The notes below the pieces were generated by a model. The model searched no databases. It was given only the letters and a program-made list of their open reading frames with translations, and was not told the origin of the DNA. Below, piece by piece: positions 22,901 to 34,849 of a stretch of DNA of 64,000 bases (positions are counted from its first letter, which is position 1; each line of letters opens with the position of its first letter). Source of the DNA: Podarcis raffonei. Taxonomy: Eukaryota > Chordata > Lepidosauria > Squamata > Lacertidae. The stretch is taken from contig NC_070614.1 in the NCBI RefSeq assembly GCF_027172205.1, forward strand, positions 49,292,001 through 49,356,000, read 5' to 3'. The position numbers and the translations under genes were made by a program.

Positions 22901-25805
22901 TCACTGAAAGAACAATAACAACAGCAGTACAATTAAACCGATGAAAACAACTAATTTCAGTGCAGGAAAACAAATGATTTTTGCACGTGAGAGCCTTGTC
23001 GGATCAAATGCAAACCCAGAGCGACGATGAAGGGGTTTCTGACCCTGCCTTGGCCCTGGGGGTCAAAGGCTGACCCACACACATTGCGATGAGCATTTCA
23101 CCTCTGAACTCACCTTAAGGTGAACGTAGTCGTATTCTTCCGCCAGTCGGATTCCCTCGTATTCGTTGTGCCCGTCATCTGCGACTTGCTCCAGCTGCTC
23201 TCCTGCCCCTAGACCCCCCAGCCGGGGCGGGGGCGGGGGCAGAGGGCGGTCCTGGATGCTCCCTTTCCGCACAATACTTGGGGACGGCGGCGGGGGCTCG
23301 ACGGAAAGCCGTTCCTCGCTGGGAAGAGCAGGCAGGGGGCGCCGCGACAGGCTTTCGGCCGAGGGCAAGCGGGGTCGCGAAGGGGGTCCCGGATCCCGCA
23401 AGCTCAGTCCCTGGAGCACCCCCTCGAGGGGCGGGGAGCCGGGCGCCAGCAGAGGGACGTCGTAGATGCCCCCGTCCTCTTCCTCCTCTCCGCCTCCCGC
23501 CAACACTTCCTCAGGCGACTCGTACAAGTTCAGCAAGGCCGAGGCCCGGCGCAGGTTTGACGGGGTGGCATAGACGAGGGGGCTCTCCGGGCCCCCGTCA
23601 TCCGCCTCCCCGTCCTCCTCTGGACCGGCAGGCTTCTTGAAGGCGAGGGGCACGTCGTAGGGGTCGTCGGAGGGCGGAGGGGCTAAGGGCTGAGGGGCAA
23701 CGCGGGCCACTTTCTTCGGGCAAGGGGAAGGCGAGTCGTAGGTGTCAGACAGCGAGTCTCGGACGAGGGAGGAGGGGACGTCGTAAACCTGAGGAGCACA
23801 GAAGAAAAGGGATGATGATGATGATGACGAAGGAGAGAGAGAACGAGGTTTAAGCTGCTGGGTGGAAACGCCAAACTTTGGGTTCAAATCCGTCACTTTT
23901 TATAACGTTGCCTGGAGTGCACTGTTTCACGTAGGGAATGAGGAGTCGCACCTCTGAGTGTTTCTTCATATCAAAATCTCCTCACCTGCTGAAAACTAGC
24001 CTGCTTGTGAGAAGGTTCGAGGCTTCACCTTCTTGTGGGGGGACACACACACAGCTGCTGTCCCTTTTTGCTCCGCTTACCAACTCCGCTTACCCACCAA
24101 CCCTGTTTCCCAAACACCTGGCCTGCCCTTTCTCCCTTTACACCTCATCCCTCCTCTCGCCTATCCCCACACAGCTCGACCAACCCCCCCACGACCCTTT
24201 CTAAAGAGGGGGTGGCGCTTCAGAGAGGGGTTTGCCAAACAGCTTGCCTGGGCCACCTGCCCCACTCCCCCGCTGCTTGCTTGCCTGCCTTTCTGCTGTT
24301 ACTCTGGATTCAAACTCTAGCATGACAACAGCCTTACGTTTCTATGTATATAGGAGGAGGTGTCTTATCTGGAGATATGGGGAAGTGTTTGGATATATAC
24401 ATCAGACTGAAATGGTAGCCTCCCAGGAATTCTGTACTATGTTACAAGAGAGGAAACAAGAGAGAAAGGAGGAGAACTACGGATTTGGGAGGGAGGGGAT
24501 TTCTGGATCGTTGACAACAGGGGTGGCAAACTCTTGACAGCCGGGGGCAGTATATCTCATCATGGGCAAACCTCCAAGGGCCACAAGTCGGGTGGGTAGG
24601 GCCAGAGGGGGGGAAACCCTGCAAAGAACTGGCGCATACAGAATTGAACCCCACCTCTCAGTGAGTGTCACCTGCCCACTGGAGCGAAGCCAACTGATTG
24701 ACAAGTGGGCAGGGCTTTGAAGATATAGCCTTGTGGGCCAAACCGGTACCCCTGGTGGGCCATGACTGACCCATGGGCTGCAGGTTGCGCACCCCTCATA
24801 GGCATACTTCTGACCTAGATGGAGCAACTTAGTATACAATGGCTTCTGACGTTCCCACCATTTTAAGTAGCCGTTCCCGGCTTCCCGATCCCAAACAAAT
24901 TTGCCTTGAAGAGACGCCCCCCCCAAACCCAAAGAGCCCCACGGCAGATTTCTGTGGCCTGTTCCCCCATGATGCTGCCCCCTATCCTTTGGCACAGACC
25001 CACACACTCAGCACCCCCAAACTCAAGAGTGTATCTCTTACATTCAGCCCTTCAGGTCCACTGGCCCCTTCTCTAACCAAGCCCACCTGCCACTCCCCAC
25101 CAAGCTTTCGTCCATCTAGGGCAACCTCTGCCTCAGCTGAGGGGCTGAAAAGGACACTGGTTTGCTCCGGAGACAGCAGTCTCCGCATTTGGGCTGAGAT
25201 ACAGTTACCCTCGGGGACCGGCACGGCCGCAGCTGTCTTTAGCAACAGACGGGTCCAGCTGTCCACAAAGGCAGCTCTCCAACAGAGGGGGGATGCTCGA
25301 CAGCAGGCAGCCGGATCCCGGTTGTCTTAAATGGCACGGTTATCAAATGCATCTTCCCACCCACAGCTTGGGCCACAAGGCAGGGGCTTCACCCTTGGGG
25401 AAAGGTTAAAACAGGACTCTGGGTGGGGGAAAGCTCTGGGAGCTGAGGGATTAGTGGGCTAGATTTCGAACGAGTGTACTGCTAGTGCGAAAAGCGGAAG
25501 GCTCTTATTAGCCTTACTACTGCAACACCGCATACAAAAGCGCCATTGAGTTGGAAGGGACCCCTGAGGGTCATCTAGCCCAACCCACGGCAACAGAGGA
25601 ATCGTTGGTGCTTTGCAATGGCTCCCTGCCCCAACCAGCCTTCAGTCAGAAATGGGGGTCCTCAGACTTTGGCACCCAGCAAACCAAAACCCTCTTTCTA
25701 ACTGGAAAATGTTGCTTCCGCCATCTGCAGTCCCTGTGCCAATCCTACAGGCAGTGTGGCGCTGTGGTTGGAGTGTCAGATGACAGCCAAGAAGACCTGG
25801 CTTCA

Positions 25806-25850
<45 letters not shown>

Positions 25851-28800
25851 TTATTATTTATACCCCGCCCATCTGGCTGGGTCTCCCCAGCCACTCTGGG
25901 CGGCTTCCAACCGAATATTAAAAACTATACAGCGTCAGACATTAAAAACTTCCCTAAACAGGGCTGCCTTCAGTTGTCTTTTAAAAGTAAAATCGTTGTT
26001 TATTGCCTTGACATCTGCTGGGAGGGCGTTCCACAGGGCAGGCGCCACTACCGAGAAGGCCCTCTGCCTGGTTCCCTGTAACCTCACTTCTCGCAGTGAG
26101 GGAACTGCCAGAAGGCCCTCGGCGCTGGACCTCAGTGTCTGGGCTGAACGATGGGGGGGGGGGGTGATGGGGGTGGAGATGCTCCTTCAGGTATACAGGA
26201 CCGAGGCCAAATCATCCATGAAGCTCCCAGTCACACGCCTTCTGCCCGGCCTACCTCTCAGGGTTGTTGAGAGGACGGAAGAGAGAGGGATGAACCGTGT
26301 GCATAGCTCCAATCTCCTTGAAGGGATTGTGATTTTTAAAAACGCGTTAATTAAATAAACACATGACACCATCACAGTCAACGATAATGCAGCCGGCTGC
26401 TCGGATTTCAATTCTCCCAGTGAGTGTAAGCACTAACCTCGGCAGGGTCCCCGTCTCGTCTGGTGCTGCGAGGCACCCTATAGATCCCCTCTGGGGGCAG
26501 AGGGCAGGGTCTGGCGGGTGGTGGCACCTCATAAACCTGGGGGCGGAGGAGGAAGAGAGAGAAATCAAACCAGGATTGACAAAAGGAAGTTGTGGCTTCA
26601 TCCTGAGGTTCAGGGTTGGGATTGTTTTGCGGTAACGAAAGCCAGCCAGTACAAGCCGTGAGATTTGGCCGTAGCCCCAGAGGAGATACCTTAAGAGCAA
26701 CCTTTGCCAACCTGGTGCCCTTCAGGTGTTTTGGAAAACAACACACTGACAGGAATAACTTAAAAAGGCTTATAAGGCTGAAACTTCTACCTTTTTACAG
26801 ATAAATTAAATAGGACGGGGGAATAATGTAAGGTAAAAACGGGGAAATTACAAATGTGATGATACAGCAAAGAAATAAAGAAACCATGAGGTGGGAAGGG
26901 GGAAGTCGATGAGCTCAAATGAGTTTGAACTTTTGCGAAAAAACAAAGATTGTATTTATATGTTATAAAATGGAAACTCAATAAATATCTTTTTTTTTTA
27001 AAAAAGGAAAACAACTCCCACTGGCCTCAGCCATGTTGAGGGCCAAAACATCTGGTGAGGGAAGGCTGCTTTAAATAAATTTACTCCAGAGAAGTCCGGA
27101 GGGCGGCAACACGAGAACAGGGCCTTTTCTGCGGTGGCTCCCCATTTGTGGGACGCTCTCCCTAGGGAGGCCTGCCTGGCACCTTCATTATACACCTTTA
27201 GGCACCAAGCAAAAATGTTTCTCTTCAGCCAAGCCTTTGGCTGATTAATATTCCACGGCCTTTTAAATGTGTTGTGGACAGGGGAATTATTGGTTCGTCT
27301 TTGTTCTTATTTTCCACTGCGTATTTTGTGTTTGCTATATTTGTGTTGTGCACCACCCTGAGATTTACGGCTAAAGTATACAATTTTAATTAATTACGAC
27401 AAGAATGTCCAGGGGAGGTGGCAGCGCTATAGGGAGCGTGGCTAAAAGAGAAGGGGTGGAGTTAAGAAACCAGCAGCTGCACGCCCCCACGGGTTACACC
27501 TAGTGGAATATTGGCCTCGAATCTCAAGGTTCGCTGTAGTTTGGGGTTCTAGGGAATAGAGCTCAATTTGCTTTGCATGCAGAGGGTTCAAAGTTCAATT
27601 TCTGACAGCAGTTCCAAGCAGGACCCAGGAGAAATTCCCCCTCTGAAATTCTGGAGAGTCAATAAACAAACGATCCCCCCAGCACCTTTCCTCACCTCCT
27701 GCTCCTCCTTCCTGCGCCCCCTCCTCCTCTGCTCATCTTGGGGCGCTTCGTAGGCCGTCCCGGCCGCCGCCACCTCCTTCCTGGGCACCTGGTAGACGTC
27801 CGCTGGGACGTGATTCCGGCGAGGGGTGGGCCCTGGAGACCCTGGCTCGGGGAGGACTCTGACCCGGTTGGCTGGCACAATCCCCTGCTGCCCGTGCAAG
27901 GAGCAGAGGTGCCAGCCCTCCAGGCCCGGGGCTTCGGGCTGCAGCAGGACCATCAAGTCGCCCTTGCGGAAGGAGAGCTCGTCCGGGCACTCAGCAGCGT
28001 TGTCGTACAGGGCGCGGCAGAGCTGGGCCTGGCGGGAAGCAGAGAGCAGGTCAGGCATCCCTCAAAATGCTGACAAAGTAACTACATCTCTATATGCACT
28101 CAGAGAATCACAGAGCCAGAAGGGACCACGGGGGTCATCTAGCCTCACCCCCTGAAGTAGGAATCTTTTGCCCAACGTGGGACTCAAACCCACGACCCTG
28201 AGGTTAAGAGTCTCCTGCTCTGCTAACTGAGCTGTATCTTCTTCACGTATGCCGACTTGACTGCTGGTCCTGAATGGGGCAACTGTGCCCCTGAAGGTGC
28301 GCAGCCTGGGAGTCATTTTGGACTCACAGTTGTCCATGGAGGCGCAGGTCAATTCTGTGTCCAGGGCAGCTGTCTACCAGCTCCACCTGATATGCAGGAT
28401 GAGACCCTACCTGCCCGCAGACTGTCTCGCCAGAGTGGTGCATGCTCTGGTTATCTCTCGCTTGGACTACTGCAATGCGCTCTATGTGGGGCTACCTTTG
28501 AAGGTGACCCAGAAACTACAACTAATCCAGAATGTGGCAGCTAGACTGGTGACTGTGAGCGGCTGCCAAGACCACATAACACCGGTCTTGAAAGACCTAC
28601 ATTGGCTCCCAGTACGTTTCCGAGCACAATTCAAAGTGTTGGTGTTGACCTTTAAAGCCCTAAAAGGCCTCGGTCCTGTATACCTGAAGGAGCGTCTCCA
28701 CCCCCATCGTTCTGCCCGGACACTGAGGTCCAGCGCCAAGGGCCTTCTGGCGGTTCCCTCGCTGCGAGAAGCCAAGTTACAGGGAACCAGGCAGAGGGCC

Positions 28801-31800
28801 TTCTCGGTAGTGGCACCCGCCCTGTTGAATGCCCTCCCATCAGATGTCAAAGAGATTAACAACTACCTGACATTCAGAAGACATCTTAAGGCAGCCCTGT
28901 TCAGGGAAGTTTTTAATGTATGACATATTAGTGTATTTTTGGTCTTTGTGGGGAAACCCAGCCAGATGGGCGGGGTACAAATAATAAATTATTGTTATTA
29001 TTATTCAATCCACCCAACTTGCTCCAGATGCCCCCTAATACTTGCTCTGCACTGAATACTTGTTCCGTTTGTGTGGCAGTGCCTAGACTCCCTGCCTCTT
29101 GACATCATCAAGAAGGTGCCTTCGCTGCACTCTTTTGGGCGCCTGCTGAAAACATTTCCATCTAGGCGAGCCTACCCAGATATGTGGAACGCCGGCGTGT
29201 GTTTTGATATGCTTTTAGCTTGCTGTTGTTTTTATTTTTCGAATCTTTGCTCTTTTTGCTAACCGCTTTGAAGTCCACCCCCTTACAATCAGGCAGTGTA
29301 TAAATTTAAAGAAACAAAAACATGAAATTATATCCCAGTACAGAATGCAGTCTTCTCCCAAGGATGTGCAAATCGCACACAAACAGAGAACCTGAGAAGT
29401 TCTTGAGGGTCTGCCTAGCCAGTGTGTTTCTCAAACGTGGGTCCCAAGCTGCTGTTGGACTACAACTCCCATCATCCCTGTCTACTGGTCCTGCTAGCTA
29501 GGGATGATGGGAGTTGTAGTCCCAACGGCAGCCAGGACCCCAGCTTTCAGAAACGCCCTGCATTTCACAACCACCATCAGATGCTACCAGGAAGCACATG
29601 AGGAAGGCACAAAGACCACACCCCCCCTTCCACGCTGTTTGTCCCTGTCTGCCCTGACGCAGGGAGGTTGCATTTAGCTCCAAGGCCTTTGATAAGGCAG
29701 CTGTCAACAAAAAGGTGGAAAGGGGTCGCTGCCTCAAACGAAAGACCTCGCTTGCTTAAGCGCCATAAAGTTTGATTGGCGCCAGAGAGATGCCTTCAGG
29801 AGGGTGGGTCAATTCTTGATTTGGCCCCAGGCACTTGAGCGTGCCCAAGAAAAGCGAACGCCCAGACTTGCCTGCTTGGTGGTAGTTTTAAGGACATAAC
29901 ACGCAGCCGTAAGGACAGGCCACCACACAGCCAGATGGGCACACGCTGTCCTTTTGGGGGATGCTCAGACACAGCAAGACTCAGCAGGAAACAAACCCTT
30001 TGCGTACAACCCTGTGTCCAAGACAGGCGCTCGAAACTTCACCTACGGATCAACAGCGACACAAAGAGTCTGTACCCCCTCTTCCTGACTCCGCACAACC
30101 CTAAAAATGACTCAGGATTCGCCTGCCTGGAGACAGATCGTTCCCCCGAAAGAGGACGCTGCCTTTGCAATCTGCAATGGTGCGATGCCTGTGTCCTTCT
30201 GGACCACAACCTCCATCCTCCCTGGCTCTTTGTCGTGCTGGCCGAGCCCCATGTTGGGCGAGAGATTCCTGCACTGCGGGGGGTTGTACTGGATGACCCT
30301 CGGGGTCCCTTCGAACTCTACAGTCGTGTGATTCTATACTCTGTGGTTCTATACTCCTTGGCTGGGAGCTGGAGAACCCACCCGTTTGCCACATGGGATA
30401 TATATTGCATCACAAGAGTTGTCCCTCGATCCAGGGTGTTTCCCAGACAGAGCTGCTCCAAATGCAGATGTTCACACTGTTGCGTTAACCCTGGATAGCG
30501 ACGGGCCCAGATGCCGGTAACCCAGTTAGTTAGATGCAACCCAGGAAGCGATAAATGAGCTCAGGGCGAGACCCCTATCCGGTGCGGAGCAAAGCATTCT
30601 CTCCAACACTCTCGCTTTCGCCACCCAAATCCCCCTAAATCCCAGGCTGCCATCTGTTTCTCCCAAGTCATAGCTTATAATTCACGGCCACCCGCACAGG
30701 CAGGCAAAAGTCCAAATGTGGCAGGGACTCCTGGATGGGGCTACCGGCTAAGCGGAAGTGCATGCAGACACAAAGAGACACAAACAGACACACAAAACAG
30801 GTACAGCCCTCCCTGCCTTTTGGAAGTTGGGCTCTGCCACTTTAAAGAGCAGAGAGTTGCAGAGCAGGATTCAAACCCCCCCCCCAACATTCTGAAGTGG
30901 TATAGTCCACGGAAGGCTGTACCATGATTTATTTATTTTTGGATGCATGCATCTGCCTTCCCTTTTTAATATTGCCCACTTGAGACTCTTCCTGGGGTGG
31001 AAGAGCTCAACAGATGCCTTCCTAAGAGGGGGATTTTATCCAGTCGTACCTTGGATCTCAAACGCCTTGGTTCCTGAACGATCAAAACCCGAAAGTGAGT
31101 GTTCCAGTTTTTGAATGATTTTCGGAAGCCAAACGTCTGGCGCGGCTTCTGATTGGCCGCAGGACCTTCCTGCAGCCAATCAGAAGCCACGCTTTGGTTT
31201 CCAAACATTTTGGAAGTCGAACGGACTTCTGGAATGGATTCCGTTCAACTTCCAAGGTACGACGGCACTGCTCAAAGATATATATATATATACCCATTTT
31301 CCAGATGGCAGTTGCATTTCGCAACACAAATCGGCAGCCCTTTGCCGGTATCCAGGCTCCGCAGTAAAGTTGCCTCATCTATCAGTCAGAGCACATTAGT
31401 AAGAGATGCTACGGAACATGCATATTCAGGCTCCGCATGACTTGCAAATGTGAACATTCAAATCCCAAAGGATAGATGTGACACTGAATCCGTGAAATCT
31501 TCGAGACTTTGGGTTTGTTTTTTGCTGAAATGACTGACTCATCTGGAAATCCCTCACTCCCACAACTTTGAAAAGCAATGGGTGGTATCCAATACTCAAA
31601 AGAAGACCCATTGAAGTTAATGGCTATGACTAACTTAGGTCCATTCATTCCAATGGGTCAGCTCTGCGTAGGGTTAGCAGTGACCTTTACATTATGTGCA
31701 AAAAGAGGGGGCATTTTATTGTGTTGCTGATCCCTTGATTAAAATTTAGGAAGAGTTTCTGGGGGGTGGGGGTGGCAGATAAAACAGCCCTTAGGGCGCC

Positions 31801-32737
31801 AGATCCCTGTCGCTACTGCTAACTTGCTTTCCAGTCAAACCAGTTCCGAAAGTGGCCTACGACAATAAAAATAATCAGATTAAAATATAATGCAGATCTT
31901 GGCCACTAATAGGATATGCTCCTTGTTATTCCAGCATTGGAGGAGAAATTCAGAGTATTTGGCAATCGAGGGGTGGGTGGATGGGGGGAGGGAAAGAGCC
32001 AATTTGGGTGCTGACAGATAATTCTTTGCCAGGGATGATCTCATTAGGGAGCTGGGTGCATGACTGCTCTGAAATGAGGGCAATGTTCAAGAAGTTAACA
32101 TGTGTTTCTCTACAGGGGAGGGTCCCTGCTGAGGGATCCCTGTCCTTCTCTCCCTCTTTCTTTGGTAAAGCTGCAGAAAGTAAAATAAAATAAACTGAGA
32201 CGTGCCCTGATTTGAGAAAGCTGAAAGACCCGGGGGCTCAAACCTACAAAAGCAGCCAGATCCTCTGCCCCCGAATGTATTAAGTCACGTTATTAAGCAA
32301 AGACCTACTGAATATAGTTGGGGATACTTGGCTATTCTGAGCTTCAGCATTCAAACAGGTGCTGAGGCCGAGGCCCAGTGAAAGCAACAGCCAACCAAAC
32401 GAGCTGAGCAACGCCATCCAATTTCACCTGAAGCAAAATCTCAGGTGAATTTGGGACCCACACACACAGATTAAACATCTGCAGGGAATTGTGAGGGAAA
32501 TTAAAAATGGTTTTCCATTGGCAAGCGTTGCCAGGAGAGGTTTTTTTACACCTCTGTACCTCTTTCCCTAGTCTTCACTGTTTGTACACCTGGAACGTAC
32601 TGTGGCCCAGTGACCCCGAAACAAATCTTTTGTCCAAGGTTAAAAGAGCTCTCGATTCCTGATTCAACTCTAGACTTTGCTCTCAGGGCTAGCTAAATAT
32701 CTGGCTCTCTTTCCTAGCTGAGCATACTTACGGACAT
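19492..32737 (-). CDS. EFS: EFS, CAS-family docking protein (embryonal Fyn-associated substrate)
   Basis: Cytoplasmic scaffold of the p130Cas family. Its SH3 domain binds focal-adhesion partners, and its tyrosines are phosphorylated by Src/Fyn to recruit SH2 adaptors. Exons (minus): 32732-32737 (candidate), 27696-28028, 26438-26536, 23114-23788, 21821-21910, 19492-19905, all in phase 0. They give about 538 residues (human 561). Visible parts: SH3 at about residues 3-63 (ALYDN, WHLCSLHGQQGIVPANRV); YxxP sites (YQVP, YEAP, YEVP, YRVP, YDVP three times, YDSP, YATP, YESP); proline stretches RPLPALP and RPLPPPPP; YDYVHLK at about 365-371, the Src-SH2 docking type; and the conserved C-terminal helical domain (FVGDT, KGAALHYPS, FTSLLGTLAPS). 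SLC22A17 lies downstream and an IL25 pair upstream, the human neighbourhood. The human protein aligns along its whole length. Confidence 0.94.
20418..20750. mobile_element. hAT MITE
   Basis: Ends CAGGGGTCTGCAACC and GGTTGCAGACCCCTG, with perfect 8 bp target copies CTCTAGGC at 20410-20417 and 20751-20758. The GC- and CpG-rich interior is unlike its surroundings. Confidence 0.9.
21247..21620 (-). repeat. Sauria-type SINE, variant subfamily
   Basis: Inverted, same variant as the 7.75 kb copy. Flanked by near-identical ACCCCACCTCTAG and ACCCCACCTAG. Confidence 0.85.
21821..21910 (-). CDS. EFS: EFS exon 5
   Basis: 90 nt, 30 codons, phase 0 at both ends; acceptor TTCCCAG|, donor ATG|GTATGT. It encodes a poorly conserved linker starting GADKTQ (human GMDKAQ) between YDYVHLK and the C-terminal domain. 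Identity rests on position, phase and the conserved first residues. Confidence 0.85.
23114..23788 (-). CDS. EFS: EFS exon 4 (substrate domain, proline-rich, YDYVHLK)
   Basis: 675 nt, 225 codons, phase 0 at both ends; acceptor CTCAG|, donor AAG|GTGAGT. It carries YDVP, YDSP, YATPSNLRRASALLNLYESP, an acidic run, RLPSAESLSRRPLPALP, KGSIQDRPLPPPPPRL, and ends EEYDYVHLK. All of these recur in human EFS in the same order. The exon is GC-rich. Confidence 0.96.
24520..24796. mobile_element. hAT-like MITE
   Basis: Ends CAGGGGTGGCAAAC and TTGCGCACCCCT, with interior runs of GGGCCA typical of such elements. Target duplication not clear. Confidence 0.55.
25748..26430 (+). repeat. tRNA-derived SINE (third family) split by a LINE
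   Basis: Head AGTGTGGCGCTGTGGTTGGA to GGCTTCAAAT, LINE insertion 25805-26210, then CATGAAGCTCCCAGTCACAC to GGATTTCAATTCTCC. The 3' part also occurs at 15.09-15.35 kb. It ends a few bases from the EFS exon 3 donor. Confidence 0.6.
25805..26210 (-). mobile_element. L2/CR1-like LINE 3' end inserted in a CR1-tailed SINE
   Basis: Begins (AAT)n then TTTATACCCCGCCCATCTGG. SINE sequence lies on both sides (25748-25804 and 26215-26430). Confidence 0.8.
26438..26536 (-). CDS. EFS: EFS exon 3 (YEVP/YRVP)
   Basis: 99 nt, 33 codons, phase 0 at both ends. It begins VYEVPPPARPCP, almost identical to human VYVVPPPARPCP, and includes YRVP. Donor GAG|GTTAG at 26433-26437. A CR1-tailed SINE lies about 20 bp inside the following intron. 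Confidence 0.93.
26740..27005 (+). mobile_element. L1 3' UTR
   Basis: A-rich text with TTATAAAATGGAAACTCAAT and AATAAATATC followed by T/A runs, typical of lizard L1 3' ends. Confidence 0.5.
27030..27395 (+). mobile_element. CR1-type LINE 3' region
   Basis: Text typical of lizard CR1 3' ends (GTGGCTCCCCATTTGTGG, TTCAGCCAAGCCTTTGGCTG, CACCACCCTGAGATTTACGG). No open frame. Confidence 0.5.
27545..27670 (+). repeat. tRNA-derived SINE (second family)
   Basis: GCTTTGCATGCAGAGGGTTC and AAGTTCAATTTC boxes, then CCTCTGAAATTCTGGAGAG. Abuts EFS exon 2 on its donor side. Confidence 0.55.
27696..28028 (-). CDS. EFS: EFS exon 2 (SH3 domain)
   Basis: 333 nt, phase 0 at both ends; acceptor CGCCAG| and donor GAG|GTGAGG. 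It encodes AQLCRALYDN, the SH3 fold through VPANRV, and the first two substrate motifs (YQVP, YEAP), ending in a charged KEEQE. Human counterpart reads TQLARALYDN to NEDQE. Confidence 0.95.
28101..28238 (-). repeat. tRNA-Lys(CTT)-derived SINE with CR1 tail
   Basis: Reverse strand: GCTCAGTTAGCAGAGCAGG, anticodon region GACTCTTAACC, box B GTGGGTTTGAGTCCCAC, then GTTGGGC; the 3' part has the CR1-type text TCATCTAG/AAGGGACC. Pol III SINE, not a working tRNA gene. Confidence 0.65.
28255..29005 (+). mobile_element. L2/CR1-like LINE 3' end
   Basis: Encodes [36 protein letters not shown] and [16 protein letters not shown], then AAACCCAGCCAGATGGGC and an ATT run. The coding frame is open for 212 residues. 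In EFS intron 1. Confidence 0.85.
29075..29325 (+). mobile_element. CR1-type LINE 3' fragment
   Basis: CTGAAAACATTTCCATCTAGGC to CAGGCAGTGTATAAATTTAA, a second CR1-like 3' end. Low-level similarity only. Confidence 0.4.
29405..29560. mobile_element. Palindromic hAT-type MITE
   Basis: Hairpin of GGACTACAACTCCCATCATC and GATGATGGGAGTTGTAGTCC, ends TTTCTCAAACGTGGG and CAGAAACGCC. The same core recurs at 47.13-47.22, 59.51-59.59 and 63.78-63.91 kb. Confidence 0.7.
30265..30350 (+). repeat. CR1-type SINE tail
   Basis: GGGGGTTGTACTGGATGACC, GGGTCCCTTCGAACTCTAC, GTGATTCTATA. Confidence 0.55.
31041..31265. mobile_element. Tigger-like MITE type 2
   Basis: Ends CAGTCGTACCTTGG and CCAAGGTACGACGG. Close relative of the 7.2 kb copy. 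Confidence 0.8.
32732..32737 (-). CDS. EFS: Candidate EFS coding exon 1 (ATG TCC)
   Basis: On the minus strand, AACATGTCC is followed at once by a consensus donor, GTAAGTATG (donor bases 32726-32731). Spliced to the SH3 exon it gives MS-AQLCRALYDN in frame. CAS-family genes start with a very short coding exon before the SH3 exon, so the arrangement is plausible. Nothing else in the sequence proves it; another upstream exon could be the true start. Confidence 0.4.
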
Positions 32738-33079
32738 GTTGCTTCGCAAAAGGCAGGCTGTGGAACACCGAGGAGAAGTAGAAAAGGAACAACCGCAGAC
32801 CCAGGAGATTGTGAACGAAGATTACACCTCTGTTCCGCCGGCTTCTGAAAACAATATCCCTGCTTCTAGGTGCATTATTTGTCCATGCACTTGGTTGTTC
32901 CGAAACGACGAAGAGATTCCTGAGAAATTCAACACTGGTTTCTTATATCCTTGAAAAATATACCTATATCCGATGCTTTGGGGATGGAAGAAGCGAGAAC
33001 CGATTCAAAACAAGAGTTTCTCAAAAAAACATAAACAAAAAAAGTTGGCAAATTTGTTGCAAAACACTATCCCAACGCA

Positions 33080-34480
33080 AAGTGGGAGGGAAAGGTAATT
33101 TCCAACCGAACTCAAACACTCCCTGTCCTTTGATTGCTAAGAGTCTGGTTTCTCAGAATTCCAGCCACTTTCAATTTGCAATTCTCTTTGCCCCACACCC
33201 CAGAAGTTTTTGTAAGCCTTCCCAAATCTCTTGGTCAGCAAAAGCTTCCCAGAAAAACCATCTGAATAGGCCTGGCTGCTTCCAGGCCGTGCAGGCTGCA
33301 TGGATTGATGAGGCAGTGGAGGCGAAAGAGTAACAAGTTGGAACATGGGCTTGTGTTGCAACCGCAGAGTGGAATTGCAACCCAAAACAGAGGCATTTGC
33401 AATACTGTACTTCTCTCCAAAGGTCCTTGTTTAAAAAAAACCTGGCACGCTCAGAAGAACGACCAGGGATTTTTGCATCGTCATGAAATCCAGAAAGCCT
33501 GAGCTGTTCCTTTCAAGCCAAAAGGCTTGCCAGCAGAGTCTGTAGATCCACAGATGCTAACACACTTTCCTACTTATCCAAAATACCATATCCGAAATAG
33601 ATTAAAAAAGCACACACACACATCCAGCAGGTCAGTTTTTTCCTGAGAATGCAGGCAGTATTTACCACGTCTTGAAATTTCCAGATGTTTTGCAGACTTT
33701 CTCCAGGCCCCAGGACACTAAATTCTTCATTAAATCCTGAGGTTTGATCCAGTTTTTCTCCCAAATAATAATAATAAAAACGTCTGTGTACAAATCCAGC
33801 CTGCTTTGCAGAAAGCTCCAAATCTTCAGGAGACGTGAAGCTTGAAAATGCTAATACTGACAAAAATCAAACTTCAAAAATCACGATGCACATTAATGTA
33901 AGCTCATTGCCTAAGAAAGACCCATGTTTTCTCCCTCAAACTACAGGGGAGATGTAAGATTTGGTGATGGGGGAGATGACACATCATAATTTTAACTTTT
34001 TCAAAGCATGGGAAACTTGAGGCTCTTCAGAAAACCCCCAAAATCATTTGTAAACTTTGAGGAATTCCACATGATGTTGTTTCCGCACTCTTTATAATCC
34101 AGAAAAAGCAGTGTTTTCCCAACAACAACAAAAAGTAATTTGGAGGGCTGCCAAAATCTAGAAAAATAACTTGTTAGCACAAATATTCAATGCAGAATCA
34201 GTGTTGACAAATGAAAGAGTCCAACATCCAGAAAATGTATACGTGCTGCAACCCCAACCCAAGTGGACACAGGTGGACTTTAGAAGTTGAATTAATCTTC
34301 AGCATCCAGAAAAAGACTGCACAATCCAGATGAAAAAGCAGCTGATCCAAACCAACCGTACTCCTCTCTGTCATTTGCCATAAGCAAAGTCCAAACAGTC
34401 AGCTTGGATAAACTAGACTCCAGCTTTCCATATTAACCTAAAGTAGCAATTTTCTCTCTCAAGACTCCCAAGTTATGTTA
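33080..34480. other. Unassigned stretch with a recurrent AATCCAGAAA word
   Basis: (A/C)ATCCAGAAA-like words occur near 33487, 34096, 34155 (one change), 34225, 34303 and 34323. No gene seen; perhaps a decayed repeat. Confidence 0.35.
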
Positions 34481-34849
34481 TCCCTCTTCTGTGGGTTTAA
34501 AATGAGGGATTGGCGGTTTGCTTTCCAGATGCTCTGCATTTTGGAGGGAGACCAGTTCTCTCGAAAGGTCGCAGGTCCATCTTTTTTCCTTTCTTTTTTT
34601 TGGGGAAAAAAAATATTGGCTCTTTCCTACACAAATCTATTTTATGCTGAGGCAAACAGCTTGGGTTTGCTGCAGGCTTAATTATGGGGGAACTCTCTTC
34701 CAAGGAAAAGCAGATACCCACACCCACAAATTTAGGGTTTTGGCCTCCCCCCCCCTTCGGCTGGGATCCTGGCTCCCACTCAAGCCAATAATAAAAGGGT
34801 CCGGCCTGCTCCTTCCTCGCAAGGTAGCAATTTATCCGGCCCAGGGAGC

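Noticed and set aside
28101-28238. tRNA-Lys(CTT) gene
   Set aside because: Arms are mismatched and the sequence continues into a CR1-type tail; it is a SINE head.
28285-28923. 212-codon host gene
   Set aside because: Matches the C-terminal part of an L2/CR1 reverse-transcriptase reading frame seen six more times in the window.
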